In this document: positions 1-5,830 of the stretch, piece after piece | Numbering within the stretch: position 1 is the first letter of the stretch | How the letters are laid out: the number at the start of each line of letters is the position of its first letter | Source of the DNA: Chloroflexota bacterium | GTDB lineage: Bacteria > Chloroflexota > FW602-bin22 > JAMCYS01 | Reading direction: 5' to 3' | DNA: 6,067 nucleotides | NCBI GenBank assembly: GCA_021847625.1 | Contig: JAJZQK010000239.1 | Span: 1-6,067 of the forward strand | The notes under the pieces: generated by a model | Told to the model about the DNA's origin: nothing | The model's database searches: none | Seen by the model: the letters and a program-made list of their open reading frames with translations, nothing else | Position numbers and translations under genes: made by a program

Positions 1-1360
1 GGGCGGCGAAGTCGTTCAGCAGGACGCGCGTCTGCGTCTTCATGTCCCGCAAATCGACGATGCTGACGAGCGGCGCCCACCACTTGAGCTGGGCCCGGTA
101 GTCGGCCACCAGCCGCTTGTTCATCACGTTGGAGACGACGGAGTCCATGACGGCGGTCGTCACCTCGTTCGCCTCGCGGACGACCGAGCGTTCCCAGTCG
201 TAGCGGCCGCTGAAGTCGTAGTCGCCGGTGATGAGCTGGTAAGCCTCGCGGATGCCCGACAACTTGGGAATACCGGCGGCGTTGTCGGGCAGCGGCAGGC
301 CGAAGAGCCGCTCGAGGGCCAGGGTGACGTTCTCCAGGGCAGTACGGCCGGTCGAGACCTGCGAACGCGGCTGGCCCATGCCGCGGACGACGCCCCCGGC
401 GGCGACGGCGCCCAGGAGGTCGCGCATCTTGGTAATGGCCGTGTCGAGCGCCGCGGCCTCGAAGGCGCGGCCGGCGAACTGCTCCCGGACTTGAGATTGG
501 GCCACCTCGGGGAGCTGCGAGGCGGCGAGGCGGGCGGTCAGGAGTTCGCCGCAAAGGGCGACGCGGGTCGCGCGGGCGGCGGCGAGCTCGGCTTCCAGGA
601 CGTGGGCGGGGGTGGGGCCGTGGCCCTCACCCGCTCCCTCTTCGCCGGGAAGAGGGGAGACGGCGCTGGCTTCGGGTGGCATATGCCCTCCTTGAGTTGT
701 ATTGGGATCCCAGGCTTCCAGGATCCTATCGAACGAGCCTCCCGCCGAGGGGCGGAAGACCAGGTCGGCGGAGTTGACGGTCTCGACCTTGACCACGTCG
801 TAGGCGGCGCGGCGGGCTCCAGGCGACGCCTGCTGAGTCCGCGACGGGTAGGTCAGCTGCTTGAGGACGATCAGGTCGGCAGAGATGCCCAGCGGTGGGG
901 CGGTATGGCCGGCGGCCCGGTCCTTGACGACGGCTTCGACGATGCGGTAAGCCCAGTCGGCGGAGGGGAGGAAGCGCAGGCGGGCGACGACGCCGCGCCC
1001 CTCGACGTAGCGGGCACCGTGATAAGAGCCGACGATGTCCCTGATGGACCTGCCGCCGGCCCGGGTGGCGTCGAGCATGTTGGGATGGTCGGCGAAGGCG
1101 GCGGCGCCCTCGAACTTGGCGACGGCCTCCCGCAGCGCCCCCGGCGCGTAGCGCAGCCCGTTCTGGCTGAGGCAGGGGCGGATGATGGTGACCTCGACCT
1201 CCGGCAATCCCGCCGGGTCGGCGTCCCCCTCCAGGATGCGCGCCTCCTCGACGTCGGCGAACAACGTCACGGACGAAGTGATGAGTGATGAGTTATGAGT
1301 GATGAGTGGGGCATTGGTAGCAATTGGTTGTCGGTTGTTAGGAATGGATGTGGTAAGCAT
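1..1360 (-). CDS. Fused prohead protease - scaffold - major capsid protein, 3' end beyond the window
   Basis: The frame is open from ATG 1360 to the left edge (453 codons visible, no stop), so the C-terminus is missing. Residues about 31-215 resemble a prohead protease of the HK97/assemblin fold: IIRPCLSQNGLRYAPGAL (59-76), then FADHPN with candidate catalytic His92, and PLGISADL with candidate nucleophile Ser160. Residues about 225-335 form a Pro/Gly/Glu linker and an Ala-rich helical stretch typical of a scaffold (delta) domain. From about 338 the sequence looks like the N-terminal part of an HK97-fold major capsid protein (ANEVTTAVMDSVVSNVMNKR, WWAPLVSIVDLRDMKTQTR). Its expected role is to form the prohead shell, with the protease removing scaffold at maturation. 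The start is supported by TAGGAG, which overlaps the stop of the preceding gene, with 8 nt to the ATG. Residues 18-28 are encoded by a heptamer repeat and 235-246 by a palindromic repeat. A second in-frame ATG with a strong ribosome site lies at codon 227. The family is assigned by motif recognition; the third protease residue was not identified. Confidence 0.85.
   Translation of the reverse strand, partial: MLTTSIPNNRQPIATNAPLITHNSSLITSSVTLFADVEEARILEGDADPAGLPEVEVTIIRPCLSQNGLRYAPGALREAVAKFEGAAAFADHPNMLDATRAGGRSIRDIVGSYHGARYVEGRGVVARLRFLPSADWAYRIVEAVVKDRAAGHTAPPLGISADLIVLKQLTYPSRTQQASPGARRAAYDVVKVETVNSADLVFRPSAGGSFDRILEAWDPNTTQGGHMPPEASAVSPLPGEEGAGEGHGPTPAHVLEAELAAARATRVALCGELLTARLAASQLPEVAQSQVREQFAGRAFEAAALDTAITKMRDLLGAVAAGGVVRGMGQPRSQVSTGRTALENVTLALERLFGLPLPDNAAGIPKLSGIREAYQLITGDYDFSGRYDWERSVVREANEVTTAVMDSVVSNVMNKRLVADYRAQLKWWAPLVSIVDLRDMKTQTRVLLNDFAA
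624..656. repeat. Palindromic repeat (copy 1) inside the scaffold linker
   Basis: CCCTCTTC (636-643) and GAAGAGGG (649-656) form a perfect 8-bp inverted repeat with a 5-nt loop, flanked by CCCTCACCC (624-632). It matches in plan the intergenic copy at 5682-5710, in opposite orientation: stem plus a GGTGAGGG-like flank. Here it is translated as residues 235-246 (SPLPGEEGAGEG) of the protease-capsid protein. Confidence 0.6.
680..693 (-). promoter_or_regulatory. Internal ribosome binding site and in-frame ATG inside the protease-capsid gene
   Basis: On the minus strand AAGGAGG (687-693) lies a few nucleotides before ATG 680-682, which is codon 227 and in the same frame as the full gene. It sits exactly at the linker between the protease and scaffold regions. 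Initiation here would give a scaffold-capsid protein lacking the protease. This parallels the known internal starts of phage scaffolds, such as lambda Nu3 within the C gene. Use of this start is inferred. Confidence 0.6.
1277..1308. repeat. Tandem heptamer repeat ATGAGTK
   Basis: Four direct heptamers follow one another: ATGAGTG (1281-1287), ATGAGTT (1288-1294), ATGAGTG (1295-1301) and ATGAGTG (1302-1308), with a partial AGTG before them. On the coding strand they encode residues about 18-28 (LITHNSSLIT) near the N-terminus of the protease-capsid protein. Seven is not a multiple of three, so gain or loss of one unit would change the reading frame. The bases are AT-rich compared with the flanking gene. 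Confidence 0.85.
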
Positions 1361-1371
1361 GGCAGACTCTC

Positions 1372-2010
1372 CTAGATTTCGTAGTTGGCGAAGGTGGTGT
1401 AGGATGGGGCGACCGTCGCTCGCCGCTGGCGCAGGTCGGCCAGGGAGCGGCGGAAATCGGCCAGGCACGTCTCGGCGAAGTCGGTCAGTTGGGCGACGGT
1501 CGCGGACGATACGTTGACGCGGTTGATGGCGTAGGCGGCGTAGGCCAGGGCGGCGTAGCCCATGGCGCCGGTCAGGACGACGGGCTCCAGGTGGACGGGG
1601 ATGGTGGACCCGGCGGCGTCAACCAGGTGGCACGTGGCGACGTAGAGGCGCACGGTGTCCGTCGCCTCGGGCCCCGTGGCGAGGGTCAGGCGCAGCTGGA
1701 GGCCGGCGTCGGTGTCGGCCACCTCGAAGGGCACGTACTCGCGCGGGTCTTGGTCGGCCGGGCACTCGACGCGCTCGACGGCGATGAGCCGGGCGACCTC
1801 TCCGACGCCGGCCGCGGTGAGGTCGTAGGCCCGGACGCCCTCCGCGGCGGCGAACTCAAAGGTGGTCGCGTTCGGCCAAGAGAGGTCGAGGGCGCCCGTC
1901 GCCTTGAGGATGGCGCGGTCGAGGTCGGCGTCCTCCCACTTGTTGCCGGCCAGCAGCGTATTCTTCAGGTCGCTGGCGAGGTCGGCGCGCAGCGTGTCCA
2001 GCGTGCTCAT
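1372..2010 (-). CDS. Putative head-tail connector/adaptor-like protein, 212 aa
   Basis: This gene encodes a predicted soluble protein with no signal peptide or convincing membrane helix. The N-terminus is helical with the pattern WEDADLDRAILKATGALDL (25-43), seen in small neck or adaptor proteins that bind the portal. A beta-rich middle follows (about 50-125), then RLYVATCHLV, STIPVH, an Ala-rich helix (GAMGYAALAYAAYAINR, 148-164) and a charged helix (about 175-198). The ATG overlaps the portal stop as ATGA (2007-2010), which suggests translational coupling. The stop (1372-1374) overlaps the ribosome site of the next gene. From its position after the portal and its fold pattern I infer a ring extending the portal vertex, but I do not recognise a specific family. 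Its place before the capsid gene is unusual. It could also be a different minor head protein. Confidence 0.75.
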   Translation of the reverse strand: MSTLDTLRADLASDLKNTLLAGNKWEDADLDRAILKATGALDLSWPNATTFEFAAAEGVRAYDLTAAGVGEVARLIAVERVECPADQDPREYVPFEVADTDAGLQLRLTLATGPEATDTVRLYVATCHLVDAAGSTIPVHLEPVVLTGAMGYAALAYAAYAINRVNVSSATVAQLTDFAETCLADFRRSLADLRQRRATVAPSYTTFANYEI

Positions 2011-3293
2011 AGCGTCTGTGCCTCCTGCTTGATGCCGATGTAGGTGGTGAGGACGTTCCGGGCCGCGGCGTCGTCGATCCAGCCGCGGTCCTTGGCGACG
2101 GCCAGGGCGCCAACCATCGCCGCCGCGGCCTGGGCCGTCCTCTGGTTGTCGGCGACGGTGAGGTCCTCGAAGACGGCGGTGATCGCGAAGTCGCGGCCGG
2201 GGAAGGCGCCGGCTATTTCGAGGGCCCGGCGGGCGATGTCGGCGATCATCCAGCCGAAGAAGACTTGCCTGTTCTCGAAATGGCGCAGCGTGGGGCTCTG
2301 CATCTCGGCGGCGGTGGCGCGGTTGGCGTGCTCGGGCTCGCCGAAGAAGTGCAGGGGGATGCCGGCCCCCGCCGCCAGCATCAGACGCATGGCCCGCCCG
2401 TCGGGCTCCACGGCCTGGGCGTCAATGCGCGGCTGGACGGCAGTCCATTCCTCGCTCTCGTTGGTGACGATCACGCTCCCCGGGTCCGGCGGCGTGCTCA
2501 GTTCGGCCCGCTTGCGCTCGACGGTGGTGCGGTCGGCGCCGCTGAGCTTGACCCACCAGAGGAAGGCGCCCTTGAACTTGTTGATCCGCACCCTGTCTGT
2601 CAGCCAGTCCTTGTAGCGGCGCAGCCAGGGGAGGACGGAGGCCAGGTCGCCCTGGCCGCGCGTGCAGCCGGCCAGGCGATTGATCGTGTAATGGGAGCAC
2701 TCGTCGGCGCCCCACCAGCGGCCCATCACCTCGGCCGTGGCGCCCGATTCGTGGTAGCGGACCTCCCGCTCCAGGTCCTCGGGGTCGGTCTCCACGCTGT
2801 CGACGTTGACCGGGGGAATCTGGCGGACGTAGACCATGCCGTCGAGCGGATTCCTGTGGTAGGTGACGAATACCTCCCCGGAGATGGACAGCTCCCGGCA
2901 GAGCTCGTAGCAGCGAGGCGCCATGTGGTTCTGGGGATGCGTCCACCAGGCGTCGAGCCAGTGCTGTACGGCCCGGTCGGAGCACTTGAGCCGCAGCCCC
3001 TTGCCCAGCACGTGGTCGGCCGTCAGCTCGACGATGCGGAAGGCCAGGGGGTTGGCCCGGTAGGCCTCGGTGGCGTCGAGCATCTGCTCCTGGGTCCGCG
3101 TCCAGGGGAGCTCGCGCTGGCCGCTGGTGGTGACAGCGCGCCAGAGGCGGTCCTCCTCGGCCAGGGTCGCCTCCTGGGCCGGCTGCGGGTCGGGCGAGGA
3201 CTGCGGCGCGGGCAAGGTGGCGACGTCGGCCCGCCCGGGTAGAGGCAGCGCATCCCACCTCACCAGTCTGTCGATGGTCTCAAGGAAACGCAC
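2007..3293 (-). CDS. Phage portal protein, 428 aa
   Basis: The portal is a dodecameric ring at one vertex of the prohead. It is the channel for DNA entry and the docking site for terminase. Portal-like stretches include AYRANPLAFRIVELTADHVL (78-97), SISGEVFVTY (136-145), the long helical stretch around RYKDWLTDRVRINKFKGAFLW (226-246), and IPLHFFGEPEHANRATAAE (312-330) followed by the conserved-looking helix to RQVFFG. The length fits the smaller portals. The start is GTG (3291-3293); a strong GGAGGT at 3303-3308 lies 9 nt upstream, inside the last codons of terminase, which makes this start convincing. The gene follows terminase by 4 nt and ends in an ATGA overlap with the connector-like gene, the usual terminase-portal order. 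The first 60 residues are Pro/Ala-rich and probably disordered. Confidence 0.9.
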   Translation of the reverse strand: MRFLETIDRLVRWDALPLPGRADVATLPAPQSSPDPQPAQEATLAEEDRLWRAVTTSGQRELPWTRTQEQMLDATEAYRANPLAFRIVELTADHVLGKGLRLKCSDRAVQHWLDAWWTHPQNHMAPRCYELCRELSISGEVFVTYHRNPLDGMVYVRQIPPVNVDSVETDPEDLEREVRYHESGATAEVMGRWWGADECSHYTINRLAGCTRGQGDLASVLPWLRRYKDWLTDRVRINKFKGAFLWWVKLSGADRTTVERKRAELSTPPDPGSVIVTNESEEWTAVQPRIDAQAVEPDGRAMRLMLAAGAGIPLHFFGEPEHANRATAAEMQSPTLRHFENRQVFFGWMIADIARRALEIAGAFPGRDFAITAVFEDLTVADNQRTAQAAAAMVGALAVAKDRGWIDDAAARNVLTTYIGIKQEAQTL

Positions 3294-3297
3294 GGAC

Positions 3298-4869
3298 TTA
3301 ATACCTCCCGTCTTCGTAGAGTGGTCGCGGGGCGACGACGGCCGAGGCAGGGCTGACGGCGATGGTCCGGCCGGCCCGCGCGCAGAGGGCCGCCGACATC
3401 AGGAAGTCGTCGTGCCCCTCGGCCTCGTCGACGTAGAAACTGATCTGCTGGTTGGCCCGCATTTCGTAGCGGGCGAGCCGGCACTCCGTCCAGAACTCTC
3501 GCGCCTCCGGGGAGTAGGCGGCGACGCCGTCCGGCCCCACGATCGACCAGCCCGGCCCCTCTGTAGCGTCCTCCCGGTAGACCTTGAAGCCCCCGGCGTT
3601 GACGGCGGCCAGGAAGTCGAAGCCGAGCTCGCTCTTGCTGGCGGCCGAGAAGCGGAAGGGCTCCATGACGGTCTCGCCCAAAGCCGCCGCCAGGAAGCCG
3701 GCCAGGCCGGCGCCGATGCCGGAGGCGTCGACGCAGACGCGCTGCACCCGCCAGACGTTGTGCAGGAGGTCGAGCAGATGCTCGTACTGGCGGACCTGGG
3801 CGCGGCCCGTCCACCAGTAGTGGTCGACGACGCGCAGCGCGGCGGTCGTGATGCCGGGCGCCACCTGGCGGGGCTCCACCTCGGCAATGGTGATGACCGT
3901 GGAGTCCTTGCGCGGCTTGGCGGCGCGCAGGGTGGCGTCCTGGTCGGCCTCGTCCTCCCCGGCCACGTCGACTCCCGCCACGTAGGCGAGGCCGGCGCGG
4001 GCGGCGTGGTAGCGCGGGTGGTCGCCGACCAGCTGGGCCCGCTGCTGAGGGCTCAGGAAGCGTCCCTCCCCGCCGAGGGGCTGCAGGAGGTACTGCGTGC
4101 GGAAGAGGGGATGGTCGGCGCCCAGCCGCTCCCGCTCCGCCTGCACGTAGGCCCCATACAAGGGGTTGCACTCGGCCACCACGTCCCACGGGTATTCGAA
4201 GTGCCGGCGGACGCCGTCCTTCTTTTCGAGTTCGAGGTTGCGCTGCTTCTGCCGCTCCAGGAGCGTGCGGTCGTCCCAGGCGGTGCCGAAGTAGGCGCGG
4301 GTGACGTTGGTGGTGGCGCCCATCGGCATGAAGTCCTTGTCGTGCTTCTCCGGGTCGATGTCCTGGGCCTCGTCGAATTCCATTAGTATGGACGCCGTCG
4401 CCCCCACCACGTTGGCCGCGGGCTCGGCCGAGAAGAAGAACATCCGCGCCTTGCCGAGGCGCAGCATGTAGCCCATCTCGCTCCGCCACTTGCCGGCGTT
4501 CCAAGGGTTGGCGAGAGCCCCTTCCAGCCGGAGCTTGGAGTTGATCACCTGCGGTTTGAAGGTAGGCGCGGCCTTGACGATGCTGCCGCCGGCTCTTTGG
4601 TAGAGATTGAGCAGGTGGGCCTCCAGTTGGGCGCCCAGCTCGTTCTTGCCGGCCTGGCGCGACATCTCGACGGTGATGGCGAAGCCCTGCTTGCCGAAGA
4701 TGGAGGCCTCGATGGCCCGGGCCGGCTCCAGCTGGTAGGGCCGCAGCTCCCGCCCGACGACGTGCTTGCTGAACGTGTGGATGTCGCCGAGGGCGGCGCG
4801 CAGGACCGCCGCCTGGGTGGTCTTCTGCCGGCCCGGCGAAGGGCGTGGGGTCAAGCCGCGTTCCGTCAT
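3298..4869 (-). CDS. terL: Phage terminase large subunit, 523 aa
   Basis: This is the packaging motor: an ATPase that pumps DNA through the portal, joined to a nuclease that cuts the concatemer. The N-terminal ATPase shows an adenine-motif-like LRPYQLEPARAI (42-53), a terminase-type Walker A SRQAGKNE (70-77, Lys75), and Walker B ILMEFDEAQD (161-170) with Asp166 and catalytic Glu167. A motif III/C-motif candidate is TRAYFGTAWDDRTLL (190-204). The C-terminal RNase H-like nuclease shows VAGVDVAGED (297-306, Asp301), VCVDASGIG (378-386, Asp381) and GHDDFLMSAAL (485-495, Asp487/488), matching the expected acidic metal ligands. The start chosen is ATG 4869, which overlaps the stop of the 73-aa gene as ATGA. 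A longer in-frame reading up to 5007 would be Arg/Gly-rich and overlap that gene, so I rejected it. The domains appear intact and full length. Confidence 0.95.
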   Translation of the reverse strand: MTERGLTPRPSPGRQKTTQAAVLRAALGDIHTFSKHVVGRELRPYQLEPARAIEASIFGKQGFAITVEMSRQAGKNELGAQLEAHLLNLYQRAGGSIVKAAPTFKPQVINSKLRLEGALANPWNAGKWRSEMGYMLRLGKARMFFFSAEPAANVVGATASILMEFDEAQDIDPEKHDKDFMPMGATTNVTRAYFGTAWDDRTLLERQKQRNLELEKKDGVRRHFEYPWDVVAECNPLYGAYVQAERERLGADHPLFRTQYLLQPLGGEGRFLSPQQRAQLVGDHPRYHAARAGLAYVAGVDVAGEDEADQDATLRAAKPRKDSTVITIAEVEPRQVAPGITTAALRVVDHYWWTGRAQVRQYEHLLDLLHNVWRVQRVCVDASGIGAGLAGFLAAALGETVMEPFRFSAASKSELGFDFLAAVNAGGFKVYREDATEGPGWSIVGPDGVAAYSPEAREFWTECRLARYEMRANQQISFYVDEAEGHDDFLMSAALCARAGRTIAVSPASAVVAPRPLYEDGRY

Positions 4870-5087
4870 AGCCGCACGCTCCGCACGATCTCGATAACCA
4901 CGGCCGAGGCGATGCCCAGCAGGGCGGCGTTGACCTTCCCCTCGATGCGAGCGACGACGTCGGCCAGGTCGGCCACCCGCTGGCCGGTCACGGCCCCGTA
5001 GGTGCACCCGGGCCGCTGATCGATGGGCGATTCGTTCCGTCCCTTGTCCTGCCTCGGGCGCAGGTTTCGTAAGCGTTCGGCGAGCAT
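4866..5087 (-). CDS. Small protein with C-terminal hydrophobic helix, 73 aa
   Basis: The first 35 residues are basic and polar (RLRNLRPRQDKGR). They are followed by a heptad-like helix, RVADLADVVARIEGKV (37-52), and a hydrophobic stretch NAALLGIASAVVIEIV (53-68) that ends in basic residues. This plan of a short coiled coil followed by one membrane helix is like XhlA-type or holin-associated small proteins, but I do not recognise the family. A near-perfect AGGAGG (5093-5098) overlaps the preceding gene's stop and lies a few bases before ATG 5087, strong support for translation. The TGA overlaps the terminase ATG, so it may set terminase translation. It lies between the small-subunit candidate and the large subunit. 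It could instead be a soluble helical packaging accessory, because the hydrophobic run is short (about 16 residues). Confidence 0.7.
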   Translation of the reverse strand: MLAERLRNLRPRQDKGRNESPIDQRPGCTYGAVTGQRVADLADVVARIEGKVNAALLGIASAVVIEIVRSVRL

Positions 5088-5096
5088 GTCTACCTC

Positions 5097-5483
5097 CTAA
5101 AGGGCGGCGCCCATCTCCGCCGCGATGGCGTCGAGGGCCTGGGCGAGGGCCTCGTCCAGTTGCTTGGCGGCCTGGCCGGCGATCACGTGCCGGGTCTTCA
5201 AGAGCTGGGACAGCGTCTGCACCAGGTAGGCCACCTGCGTGGCAGGCTTGTCCTGCAGCAGGGCCCGGCGGATGAGGACGCGCAGCAGCGCCGTCTCCTC
5301 GTCGAGCCCGGCGGCGAGGGCGCGCTCCAGGGCCTGGCGCTCCTCGTCGTCGAGGCAGGCCGCGTAGAGGCCGTCGGCCATTGCCTCGTCCGGCCCCCTC
5401 TCTTCCGCCGAGGGTGCGGAACGGCGCGGGCTTGGCCGCGACCCCTTGCCGGTGCTCTTGGCGCGTGGGGAACGTGGGCTCAT
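5097..5483 (-). CDS. Helical 128-aa protein in terminase small-subunit position
   Basis: The protein begins with a basic, Ser/Pro-rich tail (residues 1-28, many Arg/Lys) that could contact DNA. The remainder is almost entirely helical: LDDEERQALERALAAGLDEE (44-63), TALLRVLIRRALLQ (64-77), a leucine-rich helix around VAYLVQTLSQLLK (83-95), and an acidic Ala-rich C-terminal helix. A small terminase subunit recognises the packaging site and is encoded just before the large subunit, so position, size and composition suggest that role. No clear helix-turn-helix is visible and I do not recognise the family, so it could be another packaging or regulatory protein. The start ATG 5483 has GGAGGT (5489-5494) 5 nt upstream. 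The stop overlaps the ribosome site of the next gene. A SOS-box-like palindrome lies 23 bp upstream of the start. Confidence 0.75.
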   Translation of the reverse strand: MSPRSPRAKSTGKGSRPSPRRSAPSAEERGPDEAMADGLYAACLDDEERQALERALAAGLDEETALLRVLIRRALLQDKPATQVAYLVQTLSQLLKTRHVIAGQAAKQLDEALAQALDAIAAEMGAAL

Positions 5484-5740
5484 CGTCTACCTCCGGGCGC
5501 TCTCTCGAACGTATGTTCTAGTGCCTTCACTATATATTCCAGTTTTGGCGCCCGTTCGTGTACCGTAATTTGGCGACCAATTTCGGACGGGTTTTTCCCG
5601 AGCGCCGCCCCGTCGGCCGCCAGAACCAGCATCACCTGAGGCAAGGTCGAGCCGTCCACCTGCCAAGAGAGCGCCAGGGTTCCCTCTCCCTTCCAGGGAG
5701 AGGGTGAGGGTCGGCCTGGGGGCGGTCGGAGCGCCGCCAT
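5480..5740 (-). CDS. Doubtful small ORF upstream of the packaging genes (up to 86 aa)
   Basis: The ORF ends in an ATGA overlap with the 128-aa gene, the same coupling seen elsewhere in the operon, and its C-terminal part (IGRQITVHERAPKLEYIVKALEHTFER) reads like natural protein. Against it, residues about 11-20 (PSPSPWKGEG) are translated from an intergenic palindromic repeat, no ribosome site supports ATG 5740, and the last 100 bp contain a TATATA box and an SOS-box-like palindrome. If real, the start is probably later, for example GTG 5659 or ATG 5632, though neither has a convincing ribosome site. It may be a gene remnant or chance reading through a promoter region. No function is assigned. 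Confidence 0.3.
   Translation of the reverse strand: MAALRPPPGRPSPSPWKGEGTLALSWQVDGSTLPQVMLVLAADGAALGKNPSEIGRQITVHERAPKLEYIVKALEHTFERAPGGRR
5506..5519. promoter_or_regulatory. SOS-box-like palindrome (candidate LexA operator)
   Basis: The + strand reads CGAACGTATGTTCT, with perfect GAAC/GTTC half-sites and a 4-nt spacer. It agrees with the Gram-positive-type LexA consensus CGAACRNRYGTTYG except at the last base. It lies 23 bp upstream of ATG 5483 and just downstream of a TATATA box, where a repressor would block transcription. LexA binding is inferred from pattern and position only. Confidence 0.5.
5529..5537 (-). promoter_or_regulatory. Possible -10 promoter box for the packaging operon
   Basis: The minus strand shows TATATAGT (5529-5536) in the only notably AT-rich stretch near the head of the gene cluster. 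If TATATA is a -10 element, transcription would start near 5524 and the SOS-box-like palindrome would lie just downstream of the start. No good -35 hexamer is visible at 16-18 bp, so this is weak unless an activator or phage sigma factor acts here. Confidence 0.25.
5567..5583. promoter_or_regulatory. Short inverted repeat, possible operator
   Basis: AATTTGG and CCAATTT flank CGA; 6 of 7 positions pair. It is AT-rich against a GC-rich background and lies about 30-50 bp upstream of the TATATA box, the place expected for an activator or repressor site. Binding is inferred. Confidence 0.3.
5682..5710. repeat. Palindromic repeat (copy 2), CCCTCTCCC type
   Basis: CCCTCTCCC (5682-5690) and GGGAGAGGG (5696-5704) form a perfect 9-bp inverted repeat with a TTCCA loop, followed by TGAGGG. 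From memory this is a common dispersed bacterial intergenic repeat. A variant is found inside the capsid gene linker at 624-656. Confidence 0.75.
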
Positions 5741-5748
5741 ACGACCCC

Positions 5749-5776
5749 GGGGCGGACAGAGCCGTCCGCCCCTACA
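5749..5776. repeat. Palindromic repeat, GGGGCGGAC type
   Basis: GGGGCGGAC (5749-5757) and GTCCGCCCC (5764-5772) pair perfectly over 9 bp with a 6-nt loop, followed by TACA. The form, with CCGCCCCTACA at its end, recalls dispersed repeats in GC-rich bacteria such as Chloroflexota (from memory, not searched). Confidence 0.7.
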
Positions 5777-5790
5777 GGTAGGAGGCGGCC

Positions 5791-5816
5791 TGTAGCGCGG
5801 GGGCTCGTCCCCCGCG
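5791..5816. repeat. Palindromic repeat, TGTAGCGCGGGGG type
   Basis: CGCGGGGG (5796-5803) and CCCCCGCG (5809-5816) pair perfectly over 8 bp with loop CTCGT, preceded by TGTAG. It lies 14 bp after the previous palindrome and has no U-tract, so it is a repeat rather than an intrinsic terminator. Confidence 0.65.
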
Positions 5817-5830
5817 GCGTCTCCCGTACC

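Noticed and set aside
491..1288. Long plus-strand open frame opposite the protease-capsid gene
   Set aside because: Its composition is Gly/Arg/Asp-rich antisense reading of a well-supported minus-strand gene with recognisable motifs.
2265..3242. Long plus-strand open frame opposite the portal gene
   Set aside because: It is a GC-rich antisense shadow with no domains; the portal frame has clear family signatures.
3070..4386. 438-aa plus-strand open frame opposite terminase and portal
   Set aside because: It spans two real genes on the other strand and has a repetitive Gly/Val/Ala/Arg composition.
3260..4504. 414-aa minus-strand open frame overlapping terminase
   Set aside because: It is an Arg/Gly/Ala/Pro-rich frame-shifted reading of terminase; the ATPase and nuclease motifs are in the other frame.
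4870..5007. Upstream extension of the terminase start to 5007
   Set aside because: The added residues are Arg/Gly-rich, overlap the 73-aa gene, and the ATGA-coupled ATG at 4869 fits the family start better.
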